NCBI RefSeq assembly: GCF_000004195.4
Contig: NC_030678.2
Location: 153,613,547-153,677,546 of the forward strand
Direction: 5' to 3'
Length of the DNA stretch: 64,000 nucleotides
Source of the DNA: Xenopus tropicalis
Lineage: Eukaryota > Chordata > Amphibia > Anura > Pipidae
A model generated the notes under the pieces. The model had not been told where the DNA came from and made no database searches. It saw only the letters and a program-made list of their open reading frames with translations. Made by a program: the position numbers and the translations under genes. Below are positions 24,331 through 35,224 of this stretch, in pieces. Positions within the stretch are counted from its first letter, which is position 1. Each line of letters opens with the position of its first letter.

Positions 24331-26250
24331 TATACAGTATTTATATATATTGATGGAATGGACAAAGCACTCACAGGACTTTGTAACAAATCTATATTAT
24401 ACTTTATTAGTGCAACATGTTGGTTATATATATATATGTCTATGCAGGTTTACTATTCACAGCAGGCCTGGAGGGCAGTCTGTGGGTTCTGGCAAATGCC
24501 AAAGGGGCTGCTGTAAGATGCCATATGCAGTCACTATTTATTGGGCTGGTGGGGGCTGTTTGGGCCTGATTCACAGCATTAACATCAGCCCTATGAATAC
24601 TGATCATATCAGATGTGCGGGGCAACCCAGCTAAGGAAAGTCTGTAGCACAGAACCCCCCTTAGTGCCACAGCTTGGCAGGCAGTGCATAATAATATAAC
24701 ATGCCAGGCTTTAATGCTTTCCACATGGTGCTACTTCTCTCAGGAATACTGGGGGAATAGTGGAATATAGAACTGGATATAGAGAAGGGTTTAGTGCTTC
24801 ATTGTTAAACTAGGTTATGTAACCATTATGTAATAAAGTTATATTATTAATTAATTGTAATTAAACATCTTTCTTTATAGAGAAACTAGAACACTAACTA
24901 GAGAAACTAGAACACTAAATAAAATGTTACACAGTAGCTATAAAGTATTAGAATCCATGGGATAATGTAATAAATGTTCCAAGGCGTGCCCCAAGTAACG
25001 TATAGTTAGCATTCAATGGCCGCCTACTTGAAAGCAAATATACAAATTGCATTCCTGTATAATGCAAAAAAAAAAATGGTGTCTGTGTGTACATACCCTT
25101 TTGGATATTATTTTATTCTGGTGTCAGGTAGTTTATTTCCAAATAGCCAAGACTGTCTCTAATTTCTTTTCTGCCTCTTGAAAAGGCTTGCTTATATTTA
25201 AATACGGAAGAGATTAGGAGGGAGATTAGAGACAGCAGCCGTCAGTCAAACCCATGAAACCTTTATGATGCCATAAGGCACATTACTCCAGTTTTGCCAT
25301 ATAGCACCAGCATTAACTGTCAGTGCTGGTCCTACTCTTTTGCATTGCACAAAAAGGTACTGTCTTTACACCTGACTAGATGAATAGCTCAGATGTGATG
25401 ATTGGACCCTCAAATGGAGTAATAAAGTCAGTTGTGCCCGTCAGGTCTAGTGTGCTTCTGTGAAAATTGGATGACAATTGAAATTGCCAATACTGCTGCG
25501 TGGGGCTAATTTGAGACAGGAATGATTGCATTACCTTCTTTTTTTAACTTTCAAATGTTCTAAACAAGCCAATCACATTGTGGAAGAAATGTGTGTAATA
25601 GTTTTGCAAAAGCCCTATTTTATACTAAATGCTATGCCATCAGGCACCTTTACTATTCATCTGCTTGAAGCAGTCATAAGGTGTCCCGGAGATGTCACAT
25701 TCTAGTAATTATGAGCCTCTGGGCATCTCTATCCATGGACCTACGTGCCATCATCATTTCAGCGGAAAGCACATCTCCTTGGGCAAAGGACTATAAAATT
25801 ATGCGGAATTTCAAAAGAAAAACATTATCTTGTTTTTCTACAACACATTGATTTTCTGAGGGAGGGACTGAAATAGTGGTTTATATGTGTGTTTATGCAC
25901 GTCAATATCAAACTTAAGATATTAATTGTGTGTGTGTACAAAGTGAAATTAGAGCAATGCAAAGAGAAAATATTGGATTATTACAGCTTGAGCCAGCTCT
26001 AGGGAATACATCATAATTATTAGGTGACTATGGGATTTAAATAATTGTGTAATCTTTCATTTCTACTGTGATTAAGAGCATTTTAATCTGATTAAGCATT
26101 TTTAATTCTACTCATTAGCGCTTCACTAGGTGATGATGTCACATAGAGGGAGGAAGTGATTGGAAGGCTGGTTGGGACACACCCACATTTGTAAGTTTAT
26201 GAAAGTAATGTGTTTTAGTAGGTCTTGAGAAAGTTTCTAGACATGAGACT
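24331..26250. other. No gene recognised
   Basis: AT-rich, unique-looking DNA with an ATATAT run near 24428. No exon or clear transposon ends seen. Confidence 0.3.
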
Positions 26251-26251
26251 T

Positions 26252-26545
26252 AGGGCCATATTCGTTAAAGTACGAATCCGAATCACGAAATCGAATAGTT
26301 TCTGATGTTTGCAAAAGTCACGAAAATTCTGTTAGTTTGAATACAAAGATTTTGTACTTATGATCCGAAAGTTCCAAAATGTTCGCATTGAAATGATTAT
26401 TTGCGAATGACGATCCCATAATTACGATATTTTCGTATCCGAACGATCGTAAACAGTGGGAAAACCTTTCTGACTTGAACCTTTAATGCAGGAAAGTCAT
26501 GATACCGAAGCTTTAATGAATATTGATTGTATGGCAAGATGGAAT
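26252..26545. mobile_element. TIR element related to the 52-bp-array carriers, without an array
   Basis: The left part TAGGGCCATATTCGTTAAAG and CGAATCCGAATCACGAAA matches the arms of the elements at 48.31 and 52.79 kb. Near 26487-26520 the segment AAAGTCATGATACCGAAGCT matches the edge of the 52-bp arrays at 28.83 and 53.04 kb. Only one or no 52-bp unit is present, so it resembles an unexpanded form. The right end is unclear. Confidence 0.5.
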
Positions 26546-26597
26546 AAAGATTGAATTTTATGGCCTTGGAGTGCACCATTTGCCTATCATATATCAG

Positions 26598-26642
26598 GTG
26601 TCCCTGATGAAAGTTCCAGTCAGAACTGAAACGTTGGACTAA
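26598..26642 (+). ncRNA. Hammerhead-ribozyme-like motif, Penelope-type
   Basis: GTCC (26600-26603) precedes CTGATGA (26604-26610). One unpaired A follows, then stem II AGTTC (26612-26616) with GAACT (26623-26627) around a 6-base loop. Next come GAA (26628-26630), AC/GT as a two-pair stem III without a loop, U at 26635 as the predicted cleavage position, and GGAC (26636-26639), which pairs with GTCC as stem I. This is the short type I layout described in Penelope-like retroelements. The extra A after the CUGAUGA box departs from the textbook core and may weaken or abolish cleavage. Confidence 0.45.
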
Positions 26643-27504
26643 ATAAAACCTCTTTTTATTTTCTTCAAACCAGTGACTCCTGTATAAAAATTCCTGTGTG
26701 TGCAGCTTCCTGGCTACCTATATATATACTTTGTTGATTTTACCATTTTTACTTAATATCCATAAAAGAAAAAAAAAATCTAGACTTGGAAAATATTCCA
26801 TTGCTACTCAAAATATCCATGAAATCTGAAAATATTCTAGTGTTAGTGAAATGTCCAGGAACTCCTTTTCTCTTTTAGCCATATCACAACATTAGGTTAT
26901 GGCTTTGGTATTTCTCTGGAATAATAATGAATAATTAGACTCCAAAGTAAAGTCTAAAATATATGACAAGGTTTCAGCTTTGTTTTCCATGTAAAACCTT
27001 ATCAAGGATTGGCCTTAATTATTGTTAATGGACTTTGTATAAAGTAGCAATAATTATCCCCATAACTGGGTTAATACCATAACCTCTTGAAAAACTTGAT
27101 GCATGTACACAATAATATTCTCTGGCAGCACATACTAAAAGATTGCACAATCCTGAAGCATGTCTCTCACATTAATTGTCCAACTGTATTTTCTAGCTTT
27201 GATTGTCGGCTATGTAATTGAGCTGTAACCAGTGGTGTAAACTACTATTTAGTGGGTCTGGGTGCAGGACATGTACCTGGGCCCCCTCGGGAATTGCCCC
27301 CGATCTTCGTTTGATGTGTGGGAGCAAATATCTTTACAGATTTGCCCACAATAGGACACCATTGTTTCTCCTGTGGGTCCCAAGGGGGTGTGGGCCTGGG
27401 TGAAATTGCACACCCCCGGTAGTAATGTTATATTTGATAGTTATGAAGGGGGGAGGAAAGGTATAAATAGCTATAAAAACTGGCCTTTATGCTGAATGCA
27501 CCAT

Positions 27505-29016
27505 TAAGGGGGCCCATTCATTTAACCACAATTTTTTTGTAGTTAAAATAACTCCAACCTCCAACCCGGCCCAAGGAAAGTCTCCCATAGGGCTCAATGG
27601 CACTCTGCAGCTCCAACCCGGCCCAAGGAAAGTCTCCCATAGGGCTCAATGGCACTCTGCAGCTCCAACCTGGCCCAAGGAAAGTCTCCCATAGGGCTCA
27701 ATGGCACTCTGCAGCTCCAACCCGGCCCAAGGAAAGTCTCCCATAGGGCTCAATGGCACTCTGCAGCTCCAACCCGGCCCAAGGAAAGTCTCCCATAGGG
27801 CTCAATGGCACTCTGCAGCTCCAACCTGGCCCAAGGAAAGTCTCCCATAGGGCTCAATGGCACTCTGCAGCTCCAACCCGGCCCAAGGAAAGTCTCCCAT
27901 AGGGCTCAATGGCACTCTGCAGCTCCAACCCGGCCCAAGGAAAGTCTCCCATAGGGCTCAATGGCACTCTGCAGCTCCAACCTGGCCCAAGGAAAGTCTC
28001 CCATAGGGCTCAATGGCACTCTGCAGCTCCAACCCGGCCCAAGGAAAGTCTCCCATAGGGCTCAATGGCACTCTGCAGCTCCAACCCGGCCCAAGGAAAG
28101 TCTCCCATAGGGCTCAATGGCACTCTGCAGCTCCAACCTGGCCCAAGGAAAGTCTCCCATAGGGCTCAATGGCACTCTGCAGCTCCAACCCGGCCCAAGG
28201 AAAGTCTCCCATAGGGCTCAATGGCACTCTGCAGCTCCAACCCGGCCCAAGGAAAGTCTCCCATAGGGCTCAATGGCACTCTGCAGCTCCAACCCGGCCC
28301 AAGGAAAGTCTCCCATAGGGCTCAATGGCACTCTGCAGCTCCAACCCGGCCCAAGGAAAGTCTCCCATAGGGCTCAATGGCACTCTGCAGCTCCAACCCG
28401 GCCCAAGGAAAGTCTCCCATAGGGCGCAATGGCACCCTGCAGCTCCAACCTGGCCCAAGGAAAGTCTCCCATAGGGCGCAATGGCACCCTGCAGCTCCAA
28501 CCCGGCCCAAGGAAAGTCTCCCATAGGGCTCAATGGCACTCTGCAGCTCCAACCTGGCCCAAGGAAAGTCTCCCATAGGGCGCAATGGCACTCTGCAGCT
28601 CCAACCTGGCCCAAGGAAAGTCACCCATAGGAATCAATGGCACTCTGCAGCTCCAACCTGGCCCAAGGAAAGTCTCCCATAGGGCTCAATGGCACTCTGC
28701 AGCTCCAACCCGGCCCAAGGAAAGTCTCCCATAGGGCTCAATGGCACTCTGCAGCTCCAACCTGGCCCAAGGAAAGTCACCCATAGGAATCAATGGCACT
28801 CTGCAGCTCCAACCCGGCCCAAGGAAAGTCACAATACTGAAGCTTGAATGATTTGTGATCGTAGTCTTTGTGAAAAATAGGACTTTTTTGTGGAAGTTAA
28901 CGAAAACTGCAAAAAAGTCGTGGAATTTTAATGAAATTATCATGGACAATACGAAAAGTTCTATAAAATAGAAAAAAAACTGTAGCACTTGCACATGGGG
29001 TTCCAAAATGAGCCCC
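27505..29016. mobile_element. TIR element carrying a 52-bp satellite
   Basis: Left end near AAGGGGGCCCATTCATTT and right end CCAAAATGAGCCCC are short inverted copies. The interior right arm (28833-28990) has GCTTGAATGATTTGTGATCG and a run of paired GAAAA/TTTTTGT motifs, like the arm of the 52.79-kb element. About 85% of the length is a tandem array. No coding function. Confidence 0.55.
27559..28832. repeat. 52-bp satellite array, 24.5 copies
   Basis: Each unit begins CTCCAACCCGGCCCAAGG or CTCCAACCTGGCCCAAGG and ends GGCACTCTGCAG. Unit starts fall exactly every 52 bp from 27559 to 28807, with no insertion or deletion in 24 steps. In the first twelve units the ninth base follows a strict C, C, T pattern, a 156-bp higher-order repeat. 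Units near the right edge are more diverged (GTCACCCATAGGAATC in two units three apart). Since 156 is divisible by three and stops are missing, the minus strand shows long repetitive frames. They are artefacts. Confidence 0.95.
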
Positions 29017-29739
29017 GTGGATTCTTAACCTATGGATCAGGACCTGGAAGGAATCATATAAATATCATATTTATAAATAAGGAGCTGTTGTTTTGAGGTT
29101 TATTTGATGTGAGCAGTCACCAATGATTTAGAGTAGAGCAAACTGATGTGCAGTTCCCATGCATTTATACGGGATTTTATGCAAAGCAGCCATTTAGGCT
29201 CCCAGCCACTGCCGGAGAGTAAGCACTTTAGCAAAGCCAGACCTTTCCATGAACTCCCAATTCCTGCCTCACACTATTGTATTCCTGCACTATTTCATAC
29301 TCATATGACAAATATAATTGTATGCAAATCCCCTGCAGACCATAATTGCCTTTATCTACTCTTTATAGGGAAGGGAACATGGAAACAATATGAAAGAGAC
29401 TACACATGGCATCTGCAAAATATCAAAGTCACAGCTTATGCTTTTGTTTTTATTGCCATTTCTATTAGTGCTGGAGAGAAATTCCATGTAAAGTGGAAGT
29501 TTTATTGTGCCTACTTAAAGGCATCTGTATCAGGCGTATCTTTCCCTCATGGCTGCAATTACACTGGAATTATGGGCTGGAAATGCTGCTTTGTGTGTAA
29601 AAAAAAACATGGTGGCTTTCATCTTTTCATTATTCATGATATAAATGCAAATATAGGTATTGGACCCATTATCCAGAATGCTCGGGACCAAGGGTATTCC
29701 GGATAAGGGGTCTTTCTGTAATTTGGATCTTCATACCCT

Positions 29740-29947
29740 TAGGGCTGTGGCACACATAGAGATTAGTCGCCTGCTGCAAATCTCCCTTGTTGCGGGCGAC
29801 TAATCTCCCTGAAATGTCATCCCACCAGTGGGAATGTAAAATGTCGGTGGGATGGCATACGTGGCGAAGCGATTCCCCTGAAATCACAGAAGTTTCTTCT
29901 CTAGGCAACTTCCACGATTTCGGGGAAATTGCAGCGCCGCAGCCCTA
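29740..29947. mobile_element. MITE nested in the foldback MITE
   Basis: The ends AGGGCTGTGGCACACATAGA and CGCCGCAGCCCT are inverted copies of the family also seen intact at 60.32-60.57 kb. The host reads CTTA before and TAAG after, while uninterrupted copies of the host arm in this window read CTTAAG or TTTAAG (near 2780 and 59270). That supports insertion into the TTAA with a short TA-type duplication. Confidence 0.8.
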
Positions 29948-29977
29948 AGGCTACTAAAAAAATCAATAAAACATTAA

Positions 29978-30530
29978 ATAAACCCAATAGGATTGTTTTG
30001 CCTCCAATAAGGATTAATTATATCTTAGTTGGGATCAAGTACAGGTACTGTTTTATTATTACAGAGAAAAGGGAATCATTTAACCATTAAATAAACCCAA
30101 TAGGGCTGTTCTGCCCCCAATAAGGGGTAATTATATCTTAGTTGGGATCAAGTACAGGTACTGTTTTATTATTACAGAGAAAAGGGAATCATTTAACCAT
30201 GAAATAAACCCAATAGGGCTGTTCTGCCCCCAATAAGGGGTAATTATATCTTAGTTGGGATCAAGTACAGGTACTGTTTTATTATTACAGAGAAAAGGGA
30301 ATCATTTAACCATGAAATAAACCCAATAGGGCTGTTCTGCCCCCAATAAGGGATAATTATATCTTAGTTGGGATCAAGTACAGGTACTGTTTTATTATTA
30401 CAGAGAAAAGGGGATCATTTAACCATGAAATAAACCCAAAAGGACTGTTCTGCCCCCAATAAGGGGTAATTATATCTTAGTTGGGATCAAGTACAAGGTA
30501 CAGTTTTATTATTACAGAGAAAAGGGAAAT
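29978..30530. repeat. 113-bp tandem array, forward orientation
   Basis: GTTGGGATCA recurs at 30028, 30141, 30254, 30367 and 30480, always 113 bp apart. Units differ by single substitutions only (for example GGATAATTATATC in one unit and CAAAAGGACTG in another). Confidence 0.95.
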
Positions 30531-30732
30531 CAGTTTAAAAATTTTGAATCATTTGATTAAAATTCCATAATTCGGAGCTTTCTGGATAACGGATCCCATA
30601 CCTGTAAATGTATATTCATACTGTACAAAAGTAGCAGTTTAAATCACAGTGATGTTTCAGGTTAGGCCCGAGTGTTCTTTGTGAGAAGCCTTGGTCAAAA
30701 GAGTTAATTCATTTTGTCCTGGCTTCATAGCC

Positions 30733-31092
30733 CCGATTAAAGGCAAACTATACCCCCTAACAATGTAGGTCTCTATAAAAATATATCACATAAAACAGCT
30801 CATATGTAAAACCCTGCTTTATCTAAACAAGCCATTTTCATCAAAAATATACTTTTTAGTAGTATGTGCCATTGGGTAATCCTAAATTAAAATTGCCATT
30901 TTCAGTACTAAGTGCCTTCCCCTGGGATCACACATACATGTGAGGGCACATCAGCCAATGAATGGACAGAGTTCTGCCTTTTACTCCCACACTACTTCCT
31001 GTTACAGTTAGAGCTGCATTATTTCCTGTCAGCTGATCTCTGAGGGAGCACACAGTCCATCACTAAATGGCGGCTCAAGGGAAAAGATGTAA
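30733..31092. mobile_element. Possible truncated T2-type MITE
   Basis: ATTAAAGGCAAACTATACCC at its left edge looks like a TTAAAGG T2-type end. The opposite end is not seen and the LTR-like segment starts at about 31094, so it may have been cut off by that insertion. Confidence 0.3.
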
Positions 31093-31093
31093 A

Positions 31094-32400
31094 AGAGCAG
31101 TTCTGAGCTCCTACATAAGACTTGAAGTTTTGTGGGTATCTCTCCCAGGCCATGTTGCCTGTAGTGTAGGGATCCCAGTGAATAGGGAATCGGGATAAAG
31201 AATTCCCTGAGGGATCCACTACAGGGTGTGTCGCAGAGGTGAAGTGAGATTCGTGTCAAGTCTGCCCGCAGGGGAGTGTCAGTCTGTATTACACTCTGTA
31301 TGTGGTGTTGCCTGTACCACTGGCCTCTGAGAAACTGTGCTGTGGGAACCCTGTGGATGCTTAATAAACTGAAAGGAACCCATAGGGTTAAATGGTCCCT
31401 ATGGCTTTAAACCCCTACAGGTTGAGTTCCCTTAGTTGCTGGGCAGAAGGGAAGGTATCTAAGTTAGTTCATTAACATATGTGTGCTATTGGTTAGAAGG
31501 TATGGTGACCCCATCCTGCCTCACTTTGGTATAGTGCTGGGAAAGGAGTGGCACCTTCCTGTTTGGTTCCACAGGAACAGGGTGGTTGTGTGCTATGAAC
31601 CCAGGGCATGGGCCCAGGCCCATTTGAAGTTGGGGAACAGGGCCCCGTGAATGAGGCATTAGATAGTGGCAGGTGTAGCTCACTCTAGGAGTAAGGCAGT
31701 TAGGGCTAAACTAGAATGAGCAGGTCTGAGCTCCTACATAGGACTGCAGTTTTGGAGGTATCTCTCCCAGGCCACATTGCCTGTAGTGTAGGGATCCAAG
31801 TGAATAGGGAATCAGCATAGAGAATTCCCTGAGGGATCCACTACAAGGTGTGTCGCAGAGGTGAAGGGAGATTCCTGCCAAGTCTGCCCACAGGGGAGTG
31901 TCAGTCTATATACACTCTGTATGTGTTGCCTGTACCACTGGCCTCTGAGCAGCTGTATTGTGGGTAACCCTGTGGATGTTCAATAAACCTTTATTATTTT
32001 GTAGTTTGCAAGAACCTCTGGCGCCCTCTGTTTTTATTTATCTGTATAGCAGTAAGAGGTGTAGTTGCACAACCCCCTCACCTTCCTCTTCCACTTAGCG
32101 AAGGCCCATTCTGGGTGAGAGAGTACAGTGTAACCCATGTTCTGCTGGTACTAGTCTGGGAAGGCAGCTATTGAGCTGAAATAGAGGTTACAAAACTCTT
32201 TCTGGTTTGTTGTTTGCAAGAACCTCTGGCGCCCCCTGTTTTTATTTTTCTGCACAGCAGCAAGAGAGGTGTAGTTGCACAACCCCTCACCTTCCTCTTC
32301 CACTTAGCGAAGGCCCATTCTGAGTGAGAGAGCCCAGTGTAACCCATGTTCTACTGGTACTAGTCTGGGAAGGCAGCTATTGAGCTGAAGTAGAGGCTTC
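31094..32400 (+). mobile_element. Tandem LTR-like segments with duplicated 3' part
   Basis: A 3' half-unit at 31094-31371 (GAGCTCCTACATAAGAC to ATGCTTAATAAACTG) is followed directly by a fuller unit from 31372 (GGAACCCATAGGGTTAAATG). The fuller unit repeats the same 3' half at about 31728-31990 and ends in TTCAATAAACC. The next roughly 185 bp (TTTGCAAGAACCTCTGGCGC onward, from about 32008) are repeated at about 32212-32398. No gag, pol or env coding is visible. The family matches the unit at 15.54 kb. Confidence 0.55.
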
Positions 32401-33062
32401 ACAAGCATAAAATTACATCTCTGTCTTTGCTTCTGTTGTTTCTTAAAGCAACTAAAAAGGCTGCTTGAGTTAATATATTGTTCAAAAATGTGTAATTTTC
32501 ATTTTAATTGTAATTGTGTGCTGGGTAAATCTGTAAAAATACAAAGAAAAATGCAAGTGGTGGATGCCGCAGGATCCCAAAGATGAGAATAAATAATGAA
32601 ATACTCAATGTGAGATTACTGTACTATACAAGTGAATATAACCTCGGAAATGCAAATGTATGCAGGTAGCATCAGGATGCTTATTACTGTTCCAATTGAC
32701 AGCTGAATGTGAATGCAATCTTACTTGTAAAATACCACAATAATGCGTAGCGCTTAGCTGGAGAGAATGGAGCATTGCGTGCTTTAGGTACGGTAAAGAA
32801 ATCAGCATGTTGCATGGTAACAAGGCACCGTTACCCATTCACTATCAGCATCTTTGCATTTGTCATAATGAATTTAAAGTTTATATGTAACAAGGTTAAC
32901 AGAAATATCCCTAACGTGAGTGCCAGGTACACATGATAACAATACTTGCCTCAACCTTGTGAAATGAATAAGAACAACAACAGAAGCAGAAAGGAGGTGC
33001 AACCTTTTCTCATGTTTTTCTTCTTGCTTTGAAAATATTCCCCCATGAAAATTAATTATATT
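32401..33062. other. No gene recognised
   Basis: Unique-looking sequence with no exon or repeat ends I can support. Confidence 0.3.
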
Positions 33063-33263
33063 TTAAGCCCAGGAGCAGGCAGAGAAAAAATTGCCATCAG
33101 AGACGCAATTACCATTATATTCTGCCATATGCCACAATTTCTCCCCTAATCTTCTTACTTCTCTTTGCACCTCTTTTGCCATTTCAGACCAATATTTCCC
33201 CCTCCAGTATTCCAATATGCTTGCCACTTGTCTCTCCTTGATACACCTCCTACACACAATTCT
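33063..33263 (-). other. Possible coding relic beside the 29-bp array
   Basis: On the minus strand, just beyond the array, an open stretch of about 65 residues has a protein-like composition: ERQVASILEYWRGKYW, then charged segments such as EVQREVRRLGEKLW, ending in a stop. It could form a helix. I do not recognise the family. It is joined in frame to the stop-free repeat, so openness alone is weak evidence. Confidence 0.15.
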
Positions 33264-34463
33264 GCGGATTCTCTGGGAAGCGTTGGTGTTGTACGGTTTC
33301 TCTGGGAAGCGTTGGCGCTGTACGGTTTCTCTGGGAAGCATTGGTGCTGTATGGTTTCTCTGGGAAGCGTTGGCGCCGTATGGTTTCTCTGGGAAGCGTT
33401 GGTGCCGTATGGTTTCCCTGGGAAGCGTTGGTGCTGTATGGTTTCCCTGGGAAGCGTTGGCGCTGTATGGTTTCTCTGGAAAGCGTTGCCGCCGAATGGT
33501 TTGTCTGGGAAGCGTTGGCGCTGTATGGTTTCTCTGGGAAGCATTGGCGCTGTATGGTTTGTCTGGGAAGCGTTGGCGCCGTATGGTTTCTCTGGGAAGT
33601 GTTGGCGCCGTATGGTTGCTCTGGGAAGTGTTGGCGCCGTACGGTTTGTCTGGGAAGCGGTGGCGCTGTACGGTTTCTCTGGGAAGCGTTGGCGCTGTAC
33701 AGTTTCTCTGGGAAGCGTTGGCGCTGTACGGTTTCTCTGGGAAGCGTTGGCGCTGTACGGTTTCTCTGGGAAGCGTTGGCGCTGTACGGTTTCTCTGGGA
33801 AGCGTTGGCGCTGTACGGTTTCTCTGGGAAGCATTGGTGCTGTATGTTTTCTCTGGGAAGCGTTGGCGCTGTATGGTTTCTCTGGGAAGCATTGGTGCTG
33901 TATGGTTTCTCTGGGAAGCATTGGTGCTGTACGGTTTCTTTGGGAAACATTGGCGCTGTATGGTTTCTCTGGGAAGCGTTGGCGCCGTATGGTTTCTCTG
34001 GGAAGCGTTGGTGCCGTATGGTTTCCCTGGGAAGCGTTGGCGCCGTATGGTTTCTCTGGAAAGTGTTGCCGCCGAATGGTTTGTCTGGGAAGCGTTGGCG
34101 CTGTATGGTTTCTCTGGGAAGCATTGGCGTTGTATGGTTTGTCTGGGAAGCGTTGGCGCCGTATGGTTTCTCTGGGAAGTGTTGGTGCCGTATGGTTGCT
34201 CTGGGAAGTGTTGGCGCCGTACGGTTTGTCTGGGAAGCGGTGGCGCTGTACGGTTTCTCTGGGAAGCGTTGGCGCTGTACAGTTTCTCTGGGAAGCGTTG
34301 GCGCTGTACGGTTTCTCTGGGAAGCGTTGGCGCTGTGCGGTTTCTCTGGAAAGCGTTGGCGCTGTACGGTTTCTCTGGGAAGCGTTGGCGCTGTACGGTT
34401 TCTCTGGGAAGCGTTGGCGCTGTGCGGTTTCTCTGGGAAGCGTTGGCGCTGTATGGTTCTTTG
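33264..34463. repeat. 29-bp minisatellite, about 41 copies
   Basis: The unit is GTACGGTTTCTCTGGGAAGC followed by GTTGGCGCT. Units fall exactly every 29 bp from 33291 to 34451 (40 steps, no indels). Variant units recur at an offset of 580 bp, for example the GAATGG unit at 33494 and 34074 and the TTGCTCTGGGAAGTG unit at 33610 and 34190. A block of 20 units has therefore been duplicated. No unit contains a stop in any frame, so up to six frames stay open for hundreds of codons. That is a length artefact and not a protein. Confidence 0.95.
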
Positions 34464-35224
34464 TGTATAGACTTCATATATGCTATGATGTTTGTTTTAT
34501 GGGTTATTTGGGTTATTGGATTGTTCAGTGTTTCCATTTACTTACGTATATCTCAGCTCATCCTTTTTTACAGTTTACAATTCCAGATTGCATTAGTTTA
34601 CAAAAACTCCCTCACATCCCCAGTCCTTAACAATATTATCCCTTCACCCTTGTCTAGGTTATATCCGTGCGTCCAATGTTTATCCCAAAGCTTCACAATG
34701 TCATGGGGTCTCCTTTACATAAAATAGATTTCATTACAAATCTGATAGGGACATGTGACTCTGCAATTTGCTTATTTGACCCCCAAAGGAATGTAATACT
34801 GTTAAAGTTAACCTATGGCTCTCCAGATGCTATGCCAGCTGTTTGCAGACTTTAGCTTCAAGCTTATTCCTAATTGCTGCAGGATGTTGCAAACTTCAAT
34901 TTTGAGGCTACAGCAGAACATTGTAAGGGATATAGGAAGGCAGGACGGCTCAAAAACTGGGTAATACTGGCAGAGAGAGAAGTCCAAGGACCAAGACTAG
35001 TCTGAATCAGGCTCAGGACCAAACTGGGATTAAGATCAGGAGTGGACAGTATCTGGGACAGAATAAAAAAAGCAGGATAGCAACTACGTGTAATAATCTC
35101 ACCAGGATGCCAGACAACCCACTAAGTCTGAGAATATAAACCAGTTTTCCTAAATAACAAAACTATCACAAAAATAAAATATGTAATATAAGCTTCAGCA
35201 TACTGAAATAAGAAACTTTCTAAA
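34464..35224. other. No gene recognised
   Basis: Unique-looking AT-rich sequence without supported features. Confidence 0.3.

Larger units (their letters stand above)
29656..30606. mobile_element. Foldback MITE with 113-bp array and a nested MITE
   Basis: The left end GGTATTGGACCCATTATCC and the right end TCTGGATAACGGATCCCATA are inverted copies. The core is an array of 113-bp units (29978-30530). A second, unrelated MITE has inserted into the left arm at 29740-29947. Confidence 0.85.

Noticed and set aside
27559..28832. CRISPR-like array
   Set aside because: Units are contiguous with no unique spacers, and the setting is a vertebrate genome.
28270..29006. Minus-strand frames with repeated GRLSLG / WETFLGPGW motifs
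   Set aside because: These are the 52-bp satellite read over three units (156 bp); the same peptide appears at 53.0-53.2 kb for the same reason.
29146..29706. 186-codon plus-strand frame
   Set aside because: No domain motif is visible and its last part lies inside a MITE arm, so it cannot be a conserved gene end; probably chance.
33091..34727. Open reading frames of 350-520 codons on both strands
   Set aside because: They arise from a stop-free 29-bp tandem repeat read in every frame. The repeat has no indels and no codon bias, and frames on both strands are equally long.
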